Shown here: positions 7,769 through 15,063 of the stretch, one piece after another
Position numbering within the stretch: the first letter of the stretch is position 1
Layout: every line of letters begins with the position of its first letter
Source: Thermoplasmatota archaeon
GTDB taxonomy: Archaea > Thermoplasmatota > E2 > DHVEG-1
NCBI GenBank assembly: GCA_016930995.1
Contig: JAFGFQ010000067.1
Coordinates: forward strand, 1 to 19,327
Length of the DNA stretch: 19,327 bases
Direction of reading: 5' to 3'
The notes under the pieces: generated by a model
The model's database searches: none
What the model saw: only the letters and a program-made list of their open reading frames with translations
What the model was told of the DNA's origin: nothing
Program-made: the position numbers and the translations under genes

Positions 7769-7787
7769 TAATGGCACAATGCCATTA
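7769..7787. promoter_or_regulatory. 19-base palindrome at the ileS promoter
   Basis: The plus strand reads TAATGGCA-CAA-TGCCATTA, two perfect 8-base arms with a 3-base centre. On the minus strand its edge merges with GGTTTTAATG (about 7783-7792), the best TATA-like tract before ileS. A protein bound here could block or help promoter recognition. In RNA it would be a tight hairpin with a 3-base loop in the truD-ileS gap, so an RNA role is also possible. Confidence 0.55.
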
Positions 7788-7812
7788 AAACCGTTTCCCT
7801 TCAAAAACTCTT

Positions 7813-9123
7813 CTAATAATCCTTGGGGTCATTTGATTTCATTATCTCCCTGAGAAGAGAGGTTGCATAACAACCTTTTTGAAGCTCGAAACGGAGCTGA
7901 ACAGTCTGATGATTTTTTGAAAATTCATCATCATAAATTGCCCAGTCCAGTGAAGGGAATAGCGCAAGCAACGCACGTCGTGACCCCCGAGATGACAGAA
8001 ACGGGATTTCTGGAATAATAAAATCACGATGATCTATTTTTTCTGACTCAAGAATCCTTTGTTCTATGTCACCTATCTCACCTTTGGCATACATCGTGTC
8101 ATAGCCGACGAGCAGCCCGGTCACGACCGCTTTTTTTTTCATGATTTGTGTATTGACCTTTTCGATGTTTGAGGCTCGAACAGGGATACATTCAGTCATC
8201 ACGGTATTCTTTCTTACCGGAAAAACGATATCCCCGACGACCGCTTGATGAATCGGCAGACCTTGCTCAATTCGCTTACTTAGTATCTTATTAAACAGAA
8301 ATGACTCATACGCATTTATAAACATCATGAGGAGATTTTTGGGGAGTTGGTTTAAAGCACCAATGAAATCATCTGGACTTTGAGCCAATGCATGCAACAT
8401 TGCTTTTTCGAAATTCAAGGAATCAGGATAGCTGTGAAAAGCTTTCGCATAATCCCGGGTTTTTTCAAGGTCTTCTCTTAATTGGTAGGTTTCGTCCTTT
8501 TCTCCGTTCAAAGGATGAGCAACATATGTTAACACCGCTTTTTCGAACTCCCCGTGAACCATGAATTTGCCCACAAGATGAGTAATGGGTCGGATAATCC
8601 CAAACCGTTGAATCCCATAATAATTCGGAAACCCACCCCACGTATGAAAGACGGAGAGCAGGGAAGTAATATGAGTTGCCTTAACTGTGTTTGGGATATT
8701 TCGTATTGTTATTTCAAAACGATTTCCGAGCAAACCACCGATTCGAACTGGAACATCAGATTGATAGATATTTTCAAAAGAAACATCTTTAATCCTCAGA
8801 CCAGATAGCTGTTCTGGAGAGACATGATCAAAGGACATCAGCTGTGTCGTCCACGCGCGTTTATCCTTGGTCCCTGCAAAGCTAATCCGCCTCTGTGAGA
8901 GATGCAACCGATGGGCTATCTCCTGCACAAGCGTATGAGTTTCCCAATTCCGACAGGAGATCTCCGCAATAGTGAAATTCCCATTTTCCTTCTTTGGAGG
9001 ATATAAGAATATTTCATTAACGCGAAAATCATCAATACAAACCCGAAGTTTTCCTCCAATCCCTGCAAGGTTTGAGCCGTAGGTATCAATACCAATCTCA
9101 TGTTCAAAAGGGGGAGTCTTCAT
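7813..9123 (-). CDS. truD: tRNA pseudouridine synthase TruD
   Basis: TruD-family enzymes isomerise uridine to pseudouridine in tRNA (U13 in E. coli). The 436-residue protein from the ATG of MKTPPFEHEIG carries the family core: a KENGNFTIAEISCRNWET region, then AGTKDKRAWTTQ with the catalytic aspartate at residue 87, and NYYGIQRFG. The inserted TRUD domain and a conserved C-terminal half follow. The frame is open to 9183, which would overlap rpoL by 44 bases, so the ATG at 9121-9123, 16 bases after the rpoL stop, is preferred. No good Shine-Dalgarno sequence precedes it. It is probably cotranscribed with csl4 and rpoL. Confidence 0.95.
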   Translation of the reverse strand: MKTPPFEHEIGIDTYGSNLAGIGGKLRVCIDDFRVNEIFLYPPKKENGNFTIAEISCRNWETHTLVQEIAHRLHLSQRRISFAGTKDKRAWTTQLMSFDHVSPEQLSGLRIKDVSFENIYQSDVPVRIGGLLGNRFEITIRNIPNTVKATHITSLLSVFHTWGGFPNYYGIQRFGIIRPITHLVGKFMVHGEFEKAVLTYVAHPLNGEKDETYQLREDLEKTRDYAKAFHSYPDSLNFEKAMLHALAQSPDDFIGALNQLPKNLLMMFINAYESFLFNKILSKRIEQGLPIHQAVVGDIVFPVRKNTVMTECIPVRASNIEKVNTQIMKKKAVVTGLLVGYDTMYAKGEIGDIEQRILESEKIDHRDFIIPEIPFLSSRGSRRALLALFPSLDWAIYDDEFSKNHQTVQLRFELQKGCYATSLLREIMKSNDPKDY

Positions 9124-9139
9124 CACTGTGATGCTCTGT

Positions 9140-9406
9140 TTATTTCTCAAAATTCTTACCGAATTGTTTAATTTCGTCCTCAAGGAATTTCACTGCTTTT
9201 TTCAAGATGTCCTCAGGAGCTCCCTTTTTTACTCTGATGAACAACCGTTTCTTCTTTGCCGTTGGACTATCAGACATACAAGCAGCGTAGTCGACATCAG
9301 GATTCTGTAGCAGGATGTGAGTAATCGGATGAAGAATCGTCTCATCTTCACCAATGATTTCCAACTCAAGTTCCGTTTTCGTTTTTCTGATAGTTTTCAA
9401 ATCCAT
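9140..9406 (-). CDS. rpoL: DNA-directed RNA polymerase subunit L (Rpo11)
   Basis: This small subunit pairs with Rpo3 in the assembly platform of archaeal RNA polymerase and corresponds to eukaryotic Rpb11. It has 88 residues from MDLKTIRKTKTELELEIIGED, the usual N-terminus. An in-frame ATG at 9421 would add five residues. The core is recognisable: a first strand and GEDETILHPITHILLQNPDVDYA, then a C-terminal amphipathic helix (PEDILKKAVKFLEDEI). The common HTL(A/G)N motif reads ETILHP here, a mild divergence. It lies directly after csl4 and before truD, probably one transcript. Confidence 0.93.
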   Translation of the reverse strand: MDLKTIRKTKTELELEIIGEDETILHPITHILLQNPDVDYAACMSDSPTAKKKRLFIRVKKGAPEDILKKAVKFLEDEIKQFGKNFEK

Positions 9407-9430
9407 GTTCTCACAGACCATTTTTATTAT

Positions 9431-10000
9431 CTATAATTTCGATAAGTCAAGGGCGCCATAGTCATCCGCGATGCGACGATGCTCCCTGTTGCCACAGTTT
9501 TCACACTCCAGACCATGGCTTTTTTTGATAAGAGAATGGCGACATTTTGAACAGAGCGCCTTAATTGCACCAAGATCCCTATCTTTCGTCTGAAGTTGAA
9601 CACTTGGTTTTACCTGAATGACTTTCGCTCGTATATAATCCTCGGTCTTATACTCCGAAGAAGCGTCCTTTATGAACCCTTGTGCGATTTCTTTGACATG
9701 AATGGTTGAATCAGTATCACCTGAGACAGATCTGTTCTTCCCAGCTACATGAAGAACCTCAGCGATAATCATCGTTGGTTTTGCCATTGTCACCTTTGCG
9801 ATGACAATATCTCCTTTCTTAAGGAGCACTGGAGTGCTTGATGCAGGTTTTACCTCAGCGGTTCGATGTTTTTCATTGACGACATAGGTGCCTATCCGTG
9901 CTGCACGTATAATCCCATTTTCTTCAAATGTTCCATCGCCAGGTAACAACTCCTCAGAAGTTGAGAGTTGATCTCCAGGCATGACTAATTTTTGTTTCAT
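9431..10000 (-). CDS. csl4: Archaeal exosome RNA-binding subunit Csl4
   Basis: Csl4 forms part of the RNA-binding cap on the exosome, which degrades and tails RNA from the 3' end. All three family parts are visible in the 189-residue protein. The N-terminal domain opens with VMPGDQLSTSEE and a GDGTFEENGIIRA loop. An S1 domain spans about 62-140. The C-terminal zinc ribbon has CSKC (150-153) and CENCGN (166-171). The ATG at 9998-10000 gives the expected N-terminus. Csl4 next to rpoL is an arrangement I recall from other archaea. It is divergent from the L10e gene. Confidence 0.95.
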   Translation of the reverse strand: MKQKLVMPGDQLSTSEELLPGDGTFEENGIIRAARIGTYVVNEKHRTAEVKPASSTPVLLKKGDIVIAKVTMAKPTMIIAEVLHVAGKNRSVSGDTDSTIHVKEIAQGFIKDASSEYKTEDYIRAKVIQVKPSVQLQTKDRDLGAIKALCSKCRHSLIKKSHGLECENCGNREHRRIADDYGALDLSKL

Positions 10001-10037
10001 GAGTTGTCACAAATCCAAAATAGGCAAGCTTATTGAT

Positions 10038-10046
10038 GTTTTAAAG
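10038..10046 (-). promoter_or_regulatory. Possible TATA box for csl4-rpoL-truD
   Basis: CTTTAAAAC on the minus strand lies about 40 bases before the csl4 ATG. It would leave a leader near 13 bases. It is the best A/T box in the divergent gap facing csl4, but it is short. Confidence 0.4.
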
Positions 10047-10108
10047 GTTATGGTCACAGTGAGTCACCAGATAGCGTGTTCATCAGACAGGAACTGGAGT
10101 AAAAAGTG

Positions 10109-10116
10109 TTATAAAT
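10109..10116 (+). promoter_or_regulatory. TATA box for ribosomal protein L10e
   Basis: TTATAAAT is followed by a predicted start near 10138-10141. The leader is about 30 bases, longer than for most genes here. It contains a hairpin and a Shine-Dalgarno sequence. Confidence 0.65.
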
Positions 10117-10145
10117 GGCATGCTTATTTCGATTCTCCTAGCTAA

Positions 10146-10161
10146 CCTGCTACGCAGTAGG
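10146..10161 (+). promoter_or_regulatory. Hairpin in the L10e leader
   Basis: CCTGCT-ACGC-AGTAGG can form a 6-bp stem (one G-U pair) with a 4-base loop. Its 3' arm covers the AGG of the AGGTGA ribosome binding site at 10159-10164. Folding could limit access of the ribosome. The stem is short and the effect is an inference. Confidence 0.4.
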
Positions 10162-10164
10162 TGA
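10159..10164 (+). promoter_or_regulatory. Shine-Dalgarno sequence for L10e
   Basis: AGGTGA is followed by 5 bases and ATG 10170. It fixes the start at that ATG rather than the in-frame GTG at 10161, which lies within the site itself. Confidence 0.8.
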
Positions 10165-10169
10165 AAACT

Positions 10170-10688
10170 ATGTCACGAAAACCAGCAAGAATGATTCGTT
10201 CTGTAAGAGGTATGGCAACAACAAGGAGAGAGTACATGGGTGGTGTCCCAGCGTCTCGCATCACACAGTTTGTCATCGGTAACAAATCTGCGAAATTCCC
10301 GGTTCAATTATCTTTAGTCTCAAACGAGAAATGCCAGCTGCGACATAATGCGTTAGAATCAGCTCGTATTTCAGCAAACAAGGCCCTTGAGAAGTACATT
10401 GGTTCTGCCAACTACCGCTTACACATACGAGTTTACCCTCACATCGTCATCCGTGAGAACAAACAAGCAACAGGAGCTGGAGCAGACCGTGTCTCCCAAG
10501 GGATGAGACGAGCCTACGGCAAGCCTGTTGGGACTGCTGCCCGTGTGAAAATGAACCAAATACTCATGACACTGGACACAACAGCACAATTCATTGTTCC
10601 CGCGCGGGAAGCATTACGTAAAGCAGGGATGAAATTATCTGCACCATGCACTATTAACGTAGAGAAAGGCGCAGAGCTTCTCCATTAA
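10170..10688 (+). CDS. rpl10e: Large-subunit ribosomal protein L10e (uL16)
   Basis: L10e is the archaeal/eukaryotic counterpart of bacterial L16, at the central protuberance near the tRNA and 5S rRNA sites. The 172-residue protein is close to family length. It shows the typical MSRKPARMIR start, a YMGGVPASRITQFVIGN segment, and LRHNALESARISANKALEKYI. It also has RVYPHIVIRENKQATGAGADRVSQGMRRAYGKPVGTAAR in sequence order, the conserved loop region. It is convergent with the site-2 protease gene only 8 bases away and divergent from csl4. T8 directly after the stop should end its transcript. Confidence 0.97.
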   Translation: MSRKPARMIRSVRGMATTRREYMGGVPASRITQFVIGNKSAKFPVQLSLVSNEKCQLRHNALESARISANKALEKYIGSANYRLHIRVYPHIVIRENKQATGAGADRVSQGMRRAYGKPVGTAARVKMNQILMTLDTTAQFIVPAREALRKAGMKLSAPCTINVEKGAELLH

Positions 10689-10690
10689 CA

Positions 10691-10698
10691 TTTTTTTT
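10691..10698 (+). terminator. Oligo-T terminator after L10e
   Basis: T8 begins two bases after the L10e TAA, followed by more A/T. This suits intrinsic termination by archaeal polymerase. It overlaps the stop codon of the convergent protease gene. Confidence 0.65.
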
Positions 10699-12112
10699 AT
10701 ATATATTTAATGAAGAAAGGAATCAGGATTAACCCCAGAATGAGTAATGAAATTGCCAGTGACACGTTTTTTACGATTTTCTCTTTTGTTTCTTCCTGTA
10801 TCCCTTTTTTGACCCGGAGGATAATTGATCGTATAGCATCATTGAAAAGAAATCCTCCATCAAGCGGTATCATAGGTAGAACATTAAAAAGGGAGACTGC
10901 TAAGTTCAGCCAGAAGATCCAATAGATTGCATTGACAATAATCCAGAAGAACGATGCAGGAAGAGCACTGAGTGGGCCACTCAGAGTATAAGTGTCGGTA
11001 AATGGGGAGACGATAGGGTTGTAGCCTGCGAAATACCCAACGAGTGGCAGGCTATAAAACGTCAGTAACCCTCGTGGGAAATCATAAAACGGGTTTTTCA
11101 AGATGGTTAGATACTCCTGAAAGACCGAGTCGCGGAGCAACGATTGGACCCCAAGGTATCCTTTTCCTTTGTAGGAATCATTGTTAATGTAAATTGTTGG
11201 TCGTTTCGCATATTCCACGTATTTATCTTGCATCAGTATTTCATCCGTACATAGGGTTCCGCTTTTTCGATACGTAATAGACACAGTCTGATTTGCAGTC
11301 GTCTGGTTCCATTCCAAGAAGAAGTCATCACCAGAACGTATCTCTGTGTTATTAAATCGGGTGATAATGACACCGGTTTGAAGTCCAATTGCTGATGCAG
11401 GCGACTCATCATCCACAGTAAAGACAATGGCTCCTTCATCAGCAGGCTGTATCGCCGTCATACACACAGCGGAAAACAACAGGATGCAGAGGAGGACGAC
11501 AACAACATTCGCAGTAGGACCTGCCGCGTAAATCCGCATTCGCGGCAGTATCTTTGCTTTTTTCACTTCCTCATCATCGGGTTCACAGAAGGCGCCAATT
11601 GGCACGATGAGATAGAGAATGCCAAGGGATTTTACTTTTATAGTATCAATTAATGCCAAAATCCCATGAGAGAATTCATGAACAATTATCGCAACAATAA
11701 GACCAAGGAGAACATATCCGAGATATTCAAGGGGTAGAATTGGATTGATGCCGGGAAGGACAAGGGCAACCTCAGGGCCAGGGAGTGCAGATCGTTGTGC
11801 TGGTGTAAAGCCAAAGACAAGCCATGCTGTCATTATCATTAAGAACGTCATTAATACCATAGTGACAAAACAAAAGATAATCCCTATATTCCCATACCAT
11901 TTCCAGAAGCGCTTATGCCGAGCACATCGCTTCAATAACTGTATTCCCTTTTGGGTTCGCCACATCAAAGCAGGCCCATAAAACGAGACATTATATCTTT
12001 TCAAAACACCCTTTTTGTGAAGGAGAAACACGATCACTGCGTATAGTATGATGATCGCTAGAAAAATCACAATACTTTCAATGATTGTCATAGTCCTTGC
12101 CGCTGAATACAT
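10697..12112 (-). CDS. Site-2 protease family intramembrane metalloprotease (M50) with PDZ domain
   Basis: These enzymes cut substrates within the membrane, often to release regulators. From ATG 12112 the protein has 471 residues. It has several N-terminal membrane helices (about 8-32 and 74-102). The zinc motif HEFSH is at 145-149 within a helix. GPTANVVV follows (199-206). A PDZ-like domain lies at about 225-285 (ADEGAIVFTV, SPASAIGLQTGVIITRFNN). NVLPMIPLDGG at 410-420 holds the third zinc ligand Asp418. A last membrane helix closes the protein. All expected catalytic residues are present, so it should be active. An internal ATG at 12091 is an alternative start; a TATA box 27 bases upstream favours 12112. 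It follows the DUF373 gene by 29 bases. Substrate unknown. Confidence 0.93.
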   Translation of the reverse strand: MYSAARTMTIIESIVIFLAIIILYAVIVFLLHKKGVLKRYNVSFYGPALMWRTQKGIQLLKRCARHKRFWKWYGNIGIIFCFVTMVLMTFLMIMTAWLVFGFTPAQRSALPGPEVALVLPGINPILPLEYLGYVLLGLIVAIIVHEFSHGILALIDTIKVKSLGILYLIVPIGAFCEPDDEEVKKAKILPRMRIYAAGPTANVVVVLLCILLFSAVCMTAIQPADEGAIVFTVDDESPASAIGLQTGVIITRFNNTEIRSGDDFFLEWNQTTANQTVSITYRKSGTLCTDEILMQDKYVEYAKRPTIYINNDSYKGKGYLGVQSLLRDSVFQEYLTILKNPFYDFPRGLLTFYSLPLVGYFAGYNPIVSPFTDTYTLSGPLSALPASFFWIIVNAIYWIFWLNLAVSLFNVLPMIPLDGGFLFNDAIRSIILRVKKGIQEETKEKIVKNVSLAISLLILGLILIPFFIKYI

Positions 12113-12135
12113 CAAGAGTTCTTAAACTCATGGGA

Positions 12136-12144
12136 ATAAAATTA
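12136..12144 (-). promoter_or_regulatory. Possible TATA box for the site-2 protease gene
   Basis: TAATTTTAT on the minus strand overlaps the DUF373 stop codon and is centred about 27 bases before ATG 12112. It would give a leaderless mRNA. It may add to readthrough from the DUF373 promoter. Confidence 0.4.
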
Positions 12145-13296
12145 TTTCGCATGATTCTTCATCATTTTTTGTGTTTGCTCTTCGATGTTTGCCTCATAGG
12201 TTTCTTTGATAAATTGCTCTTTGATATAATGGTAGCTAACTGCACCGATAAACACAATAAGAATCCCTGCAGCTACATACCCCCAGAACGAAAGAGTATA
12301 AAATACCTCAATAGTGAATCCTTGATTATTCCGAAACTCCCAGATAACCTGGCCAAAACTATTAAAAAGAATAGAACCGATAAACCCAAACCCAAATAAA
12401 GAAAACGGAACAACCCAGTACGACCAAAGTATCTTTTTCTCCCGGATATACAAGTCAGTGACACGACCAAACGCAGCAAGCAACCCTGCCGCAACAATGC
12501 CCCATGTGATTGCACCAAGGAACTTTAAGACAAGTACATCAAGATATTTTTGATAGAGATTAAACGTGTTATCATACGCATAAAACACGCTAACAGCGAT
12601 AATCACTAATGCTAAAATAAACGTATAGAACGACGGTCGTCCCATGAGAAGACCGGACCGGAACTCATGCCAAATGACCGCAACTTTTTTCTCAGAATTG
12701 AACGTTCGAATCAACAGGTAAATACCAAGGGTAAACAAAATGGCACCAAACCCGCTTGCTGCCATACCTAAAATGGCAAAAACTGCCCAGACAATTAAAA
12801 TGAGCGCCAGAGGAAAAAAGAATTGTTTTTTCACTTTATCTTCATCAAGCAGTTTAATAATTCGGTAATATGCATCCTCAATTTGCTTACTTTGTTTGAC
12901 ATTGACTCGCTGAATTGAATTAATCTTCAAACGAGATTGTATAATCGGGAGTATGTATTCGTCTTCAGCACCATCGCTGATAAGAATTGCATCTTCCGCA
13001 TTGGTTTCTTTTACGACGATCTCGAGTTGTTCAGAGAGCTTTTGATCTGATTTGACCCCGACATTAATATCCCCACATAATGTCGCTATCTCAACGTCTT
13101 TCCCATCCTTCTTTAACGATTCATAAATCGAAATAGCAAAAAAAATTGCGTTTAAATCAGAATCCTCTGCATCGACAATACCAAGTTTATTGGCTGCATC
13201 AAGATTATTTTGAACACCGATAATCGGACTTTTCACCTGAGCCTTTCTCCCAAAATCATCGTCACGATCAATGTTAAGGATCAGGGTTTTTACCAT
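12142..13296 (-). CDS. DUF373 family integral membrane protein
   Basis: DUF373 is an archaeal family of unknown function with a cytosolic N-terminal domain and about six membrane helices. The 384-residue protein starts MVKTLILNIDRDDDFG (ATG 13294-13296); a seven-codon upstream extension is less likely. The soluble part (about 1-158) has conserved-looking acidic motifs: DRDDD at 11-15, DAEDSDLNA at 42-50 and LISDGAEDEYILP at 105-117. These suggest a metal or nucleotide site, an inference. Six helices lie at about 160-177, 179-198, 221-240, 255-277, 292-315 and 333-356. A charged tail (KETYEANIEEQTQKMMKNHAK) follows. It is divergent from pheT and directly upstream of the intramembrane protease, suggesting joint expression. 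Confidence 0.85.
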   Translation of the reverse strand: MVKTLILNIDRDDDFGRKAQVKSPIIGVQNNLDAANKLGIVDAEDSDLNAIFFAISIYESLKKDGKDVEIATLCGDINVGVKSDQKLSEQLEIVVKETNAEDAILISDGAEDEYILPIIQSRLKINSIQRVNVKQSKQIEDAYYRIIKLLDEDKVKKQFFFPLALILIVWAVFAILGMAASGFGAILFTLGIYLLIRTFNSEKKVAVIWHEFRSGLLMGRPSFYTFILALVIIAVSVFYAYDNTFNLYQKYLDVLVLKFLGAITWGIVAAGLLAAFGRVTDLYIREKKILWSYWVVPFSLFGFGFIGSILFNSFGQVIWEFRNNQGFTIEVFYTLSFWGYVAAGILIVFIGAVSYHYIKEQFIKETYEANIEEQTQKMMKNHAK

Positions 13297-13323
13297 TGTC
13301 TTCAAAATTGATATCAATTACTG

Positions 13324-13343
13324 TATTTAAAGGTTTTATAAAA
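13324..13343 (-). promoter_or_regulatory. Two candidate TATA boxes for the DUF373 gene
   Basis: On the minus strand CTTTAAATA (about 13324-13332) would give a leader near 5 bases. The symmetric TTTTATAAAA (13334-13343) would give one near 15 bases. The second is the stronger A/T box. The gap also carries the divergent pheT promoter. Confidence 0.55.
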
Positions 13344-13373
13344 TTCATCCCTGTTTTCAAGGTTCACCAAAAT

Positions 13374-13381
13374 AAAATATA
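13374..13381 (+). promoter_or_regulatory. TATA box for pheT
   Basis: AAAATATA is centred about 27 bases before the pheT ATG at 13406. This predicts a leaderless transcript. No Shine-Dalgarno sequence is seen. Confidence 0.6.
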
Positions 13382-13405
13382 CCTGCATTCTATTTCTGTA
13401 TCTAT

Positions 13406-15037
13406 ATGCCACTTGTTACGTTTAAATACAATGATTTCTGCCAGCTACTGGGACATAAAATCGAAAAAAGTACCTTAATCGAAAAGCTGCCTATGATCGG
13501 TGGCGATTTCAGCCATGCCACAAATGAGGAGATCAACATAGAGTTTTTTCCCAACCGACCTGATCTGACATCGGTTGAGGGAATTGCACGTGCCTCCCGA
13601 GCGTTTTTTGGGTATAAAACAGGATTGCAGACGTATGAACTCGGGCAATCAGATGTTACATTAATCGTCGATCCATCAGTAAAAAAAGTCAGACCGTTTG
13701 TCACAACCGCCATTGTTAAGAATGTTACCATGACAGATGATCTAATCGTATCACTCATGGGTCTTCAAGAAAAATTACATGTCGGATTAGGGAGAAATAG
13801 AAAGAAAGTCGCAATAGGAGTACATAACGCAGAACCAGTCACACCTCCCTTTATCTATAAAGCGGTTGACCCTGATTCCGTCTCCTTTATACCACTAGCA
13901 AAAGAAGAACCAATGACACTTCGAGAGATTTTACGACAACACGAAAAAGGTATCGATTATGCCCATATCCTTGCAGGATTTGAGACCTATCCGTTGATTG
14001 TCGATGCCCATAACAATGTGGTATCGTTCCCCCCTATCATCAACGGAAGTTTAACGGAGGTCACCCCGTATACAAAAGAAATTTTCATTGATATCACTGG
14101 TATAGATAGAAAAGCGATTCATTCTGCTCTTACCATTGTGACCAGTGCCCTAGCGGAAAGAGGAGGACAAATCTTTCAGACCACTGTGCAGGATGGAGAA
14201 ACCACTACCAAATCCCCTGATTTTACCCCTCTTTCGCATAAACTCTCTGTTGCATCGGTAAACAAAATTCTTGGAACATCTCTCAAGGAGAAAGACATTA
14301 TCACCTGTTTGAAGAAAATGGGGCATAATGCGATGGATACGGGGGATGGCCTACTAACTGTTGATGTCGCAGCATGGCGTTCTGATATTCTCCATGAAGT
14401 TGACCTTGTCGAAGATGTTGCAATCGGCTATGGGTTCGATCAGTTCCAAACCGATATTCCAAAGGCATTGACATTTGGTAGGACTTTACCTGATCATCAT
14501 CTCTTGGAAATCCTCCGAAGCATCATGATAGGTGTCGGATTTAATGAGGTGACTACCTTTGTTATCTCCAATCAGGAGGATGAGTTCCAGCGGATGGGAC
14601 TTGAAAGAACGGTAATGGTAGAAATTGAAAATCCGATTGGCGAGGAGTACAGTGGATTACGCGTCAGCCTGCTTCCCTCATTATTGAAACTCTTACGGGA
14701 AAACAGGCATCATCCTTTACCGCAGCAGATTTTTGAGGTCGGTGTGGCAGTCGACGATCAAGCAAAGAATCGGTATCATCTGGCTGGCGTAAAAATCGAT
14801 GCCAAAGCGAATTTTACTGAATGTAAATCACTAATGGAGACTGTCTTGCGGGAATGCAGGCTGAAACCTGTGATTTTAGAAAAGACTCATGGTGCGTTTA
14901 TTGAGGGACGGTGTGCAGCAGCTCTACAAAAAGACATGGAAATTGGGGTGTTCGGAGAATTACATCCAAAGACCATCCAAGCGTTTCAGCTTGAGCATCC
15001 GATAATCGCCTTCGAACTCATCGTTGATCGCCTCTGA
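13406..15037 (+). CDS. pheT: Phenylalanyl-tRNA synthetase beta subunit, archaeal type
   Basis: PheT forms an alpha2-beta2 synthetase with PheS to charge tRNA-Phe. The 543-residue length is typical of the archaeal/eukaryotic beta chain, which lacks the long bacterial C-terminal anticodon-binding extension. The opening MPLVTFKYNDFCQLLG, NIEFFPNRPDLTSVEGIAR near 44-62, the B3/B4 editing region (about 95-240) and the B5 domain (about 275-350) with WRSDILHEVDLVEDVAIGYG are all visible. A catalytic-like core domain follows to the end. No pheS lies next to it, so the partner must be encoded outside the window. A 26-base gap leads to the Trm9-like gene. Confidence 0.97.
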   Translation: MPLVTFKYNDFCQLLGHKIEKSTLIEKLPMIGGDFSHATNEEINIEFFPNRPDLTSVEGIARASRAFFGYKTGLQTYELGQSDVTLIVDPSVKKVRPFVTTAIVKNVTMTDDLIVSLMGLQEKLHVGLGRNRKKVAIGVHNAEPVTPPFIYKAVDPDSVSFIPLAKEEPMTLREILRQHEKGIDYAHILAGFETYPLIVDAHNNVVSFPPIINGSLTEVTPYTKEIFIDITGIDRKAIHSALTIVTSALAERGGQIFQTTVQDGETTTKSPDFTPLSHKLSVASVNKILGTSLKEKDIITCLKKMGHNAMDTGDGLLTVDVAAWRSDILHEVDLVEDVAIGYGFDQFQTDIPKALTFGRTLPDHHLLEILRSIMIGVGFNEVTTFVISNQEDEFQRMGLERTVMVEIENPIGEEYSGLRVSLLPSLLKLLRENRHHPLPQQIFEVGVAVDDQAKNRYHLAGVKIDAKANFTECKSLMETVLRECRLKPVILEKTHGAFIEGRCAAALQKDMEIGVFGELHPKTIQAFQLEHPIIAFELIVDRL

Positions 15038-15051
15038 GGAGAATGACCTTT

Positions 15052-15056
15052 GGGTG
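15052..15056 (+). promoter_or_regulatory. Possible Shine-Dalgarno sequence for the Trm9-like gene
   Basis: GGGTG precedes ATG 15064 by 7 bases and supports it over ATG 15043. The upstream ATG has GAGGA only two bases away, too close to work well. Confidence 0.45.
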
Positions 15057-15063
15057 CAAGCGT

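Noticed and set aside
7726..7785. 20-codon upstream extension of ileS
   Set aside because: The usual IleRS N-terminus begins at the later ATG, and the extension would run through the palindrome.
9124..9183. 20-codon upstream extension of truD
   Set aside because: It would overlap rpoL by 44 bases and adds residues not expected for TruD.
10054..10062. TCAC-A-GTGA palindrome in the csl4/L10e gap
   Set aside because: It is only 4-base arms, expected by chance in a gap of this size.
11610..11625. GCCAATTGGC palindrome in the site-2 protease gene
   Set aside because: It is within conserved coding sequence and explained by codons; there is no other sign of a site.
13406..13758. 118-codon minus-strand frame opposite the pheT start
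   Set aside because: It is antisense to the conserved pheT N-terminus and has no family match.
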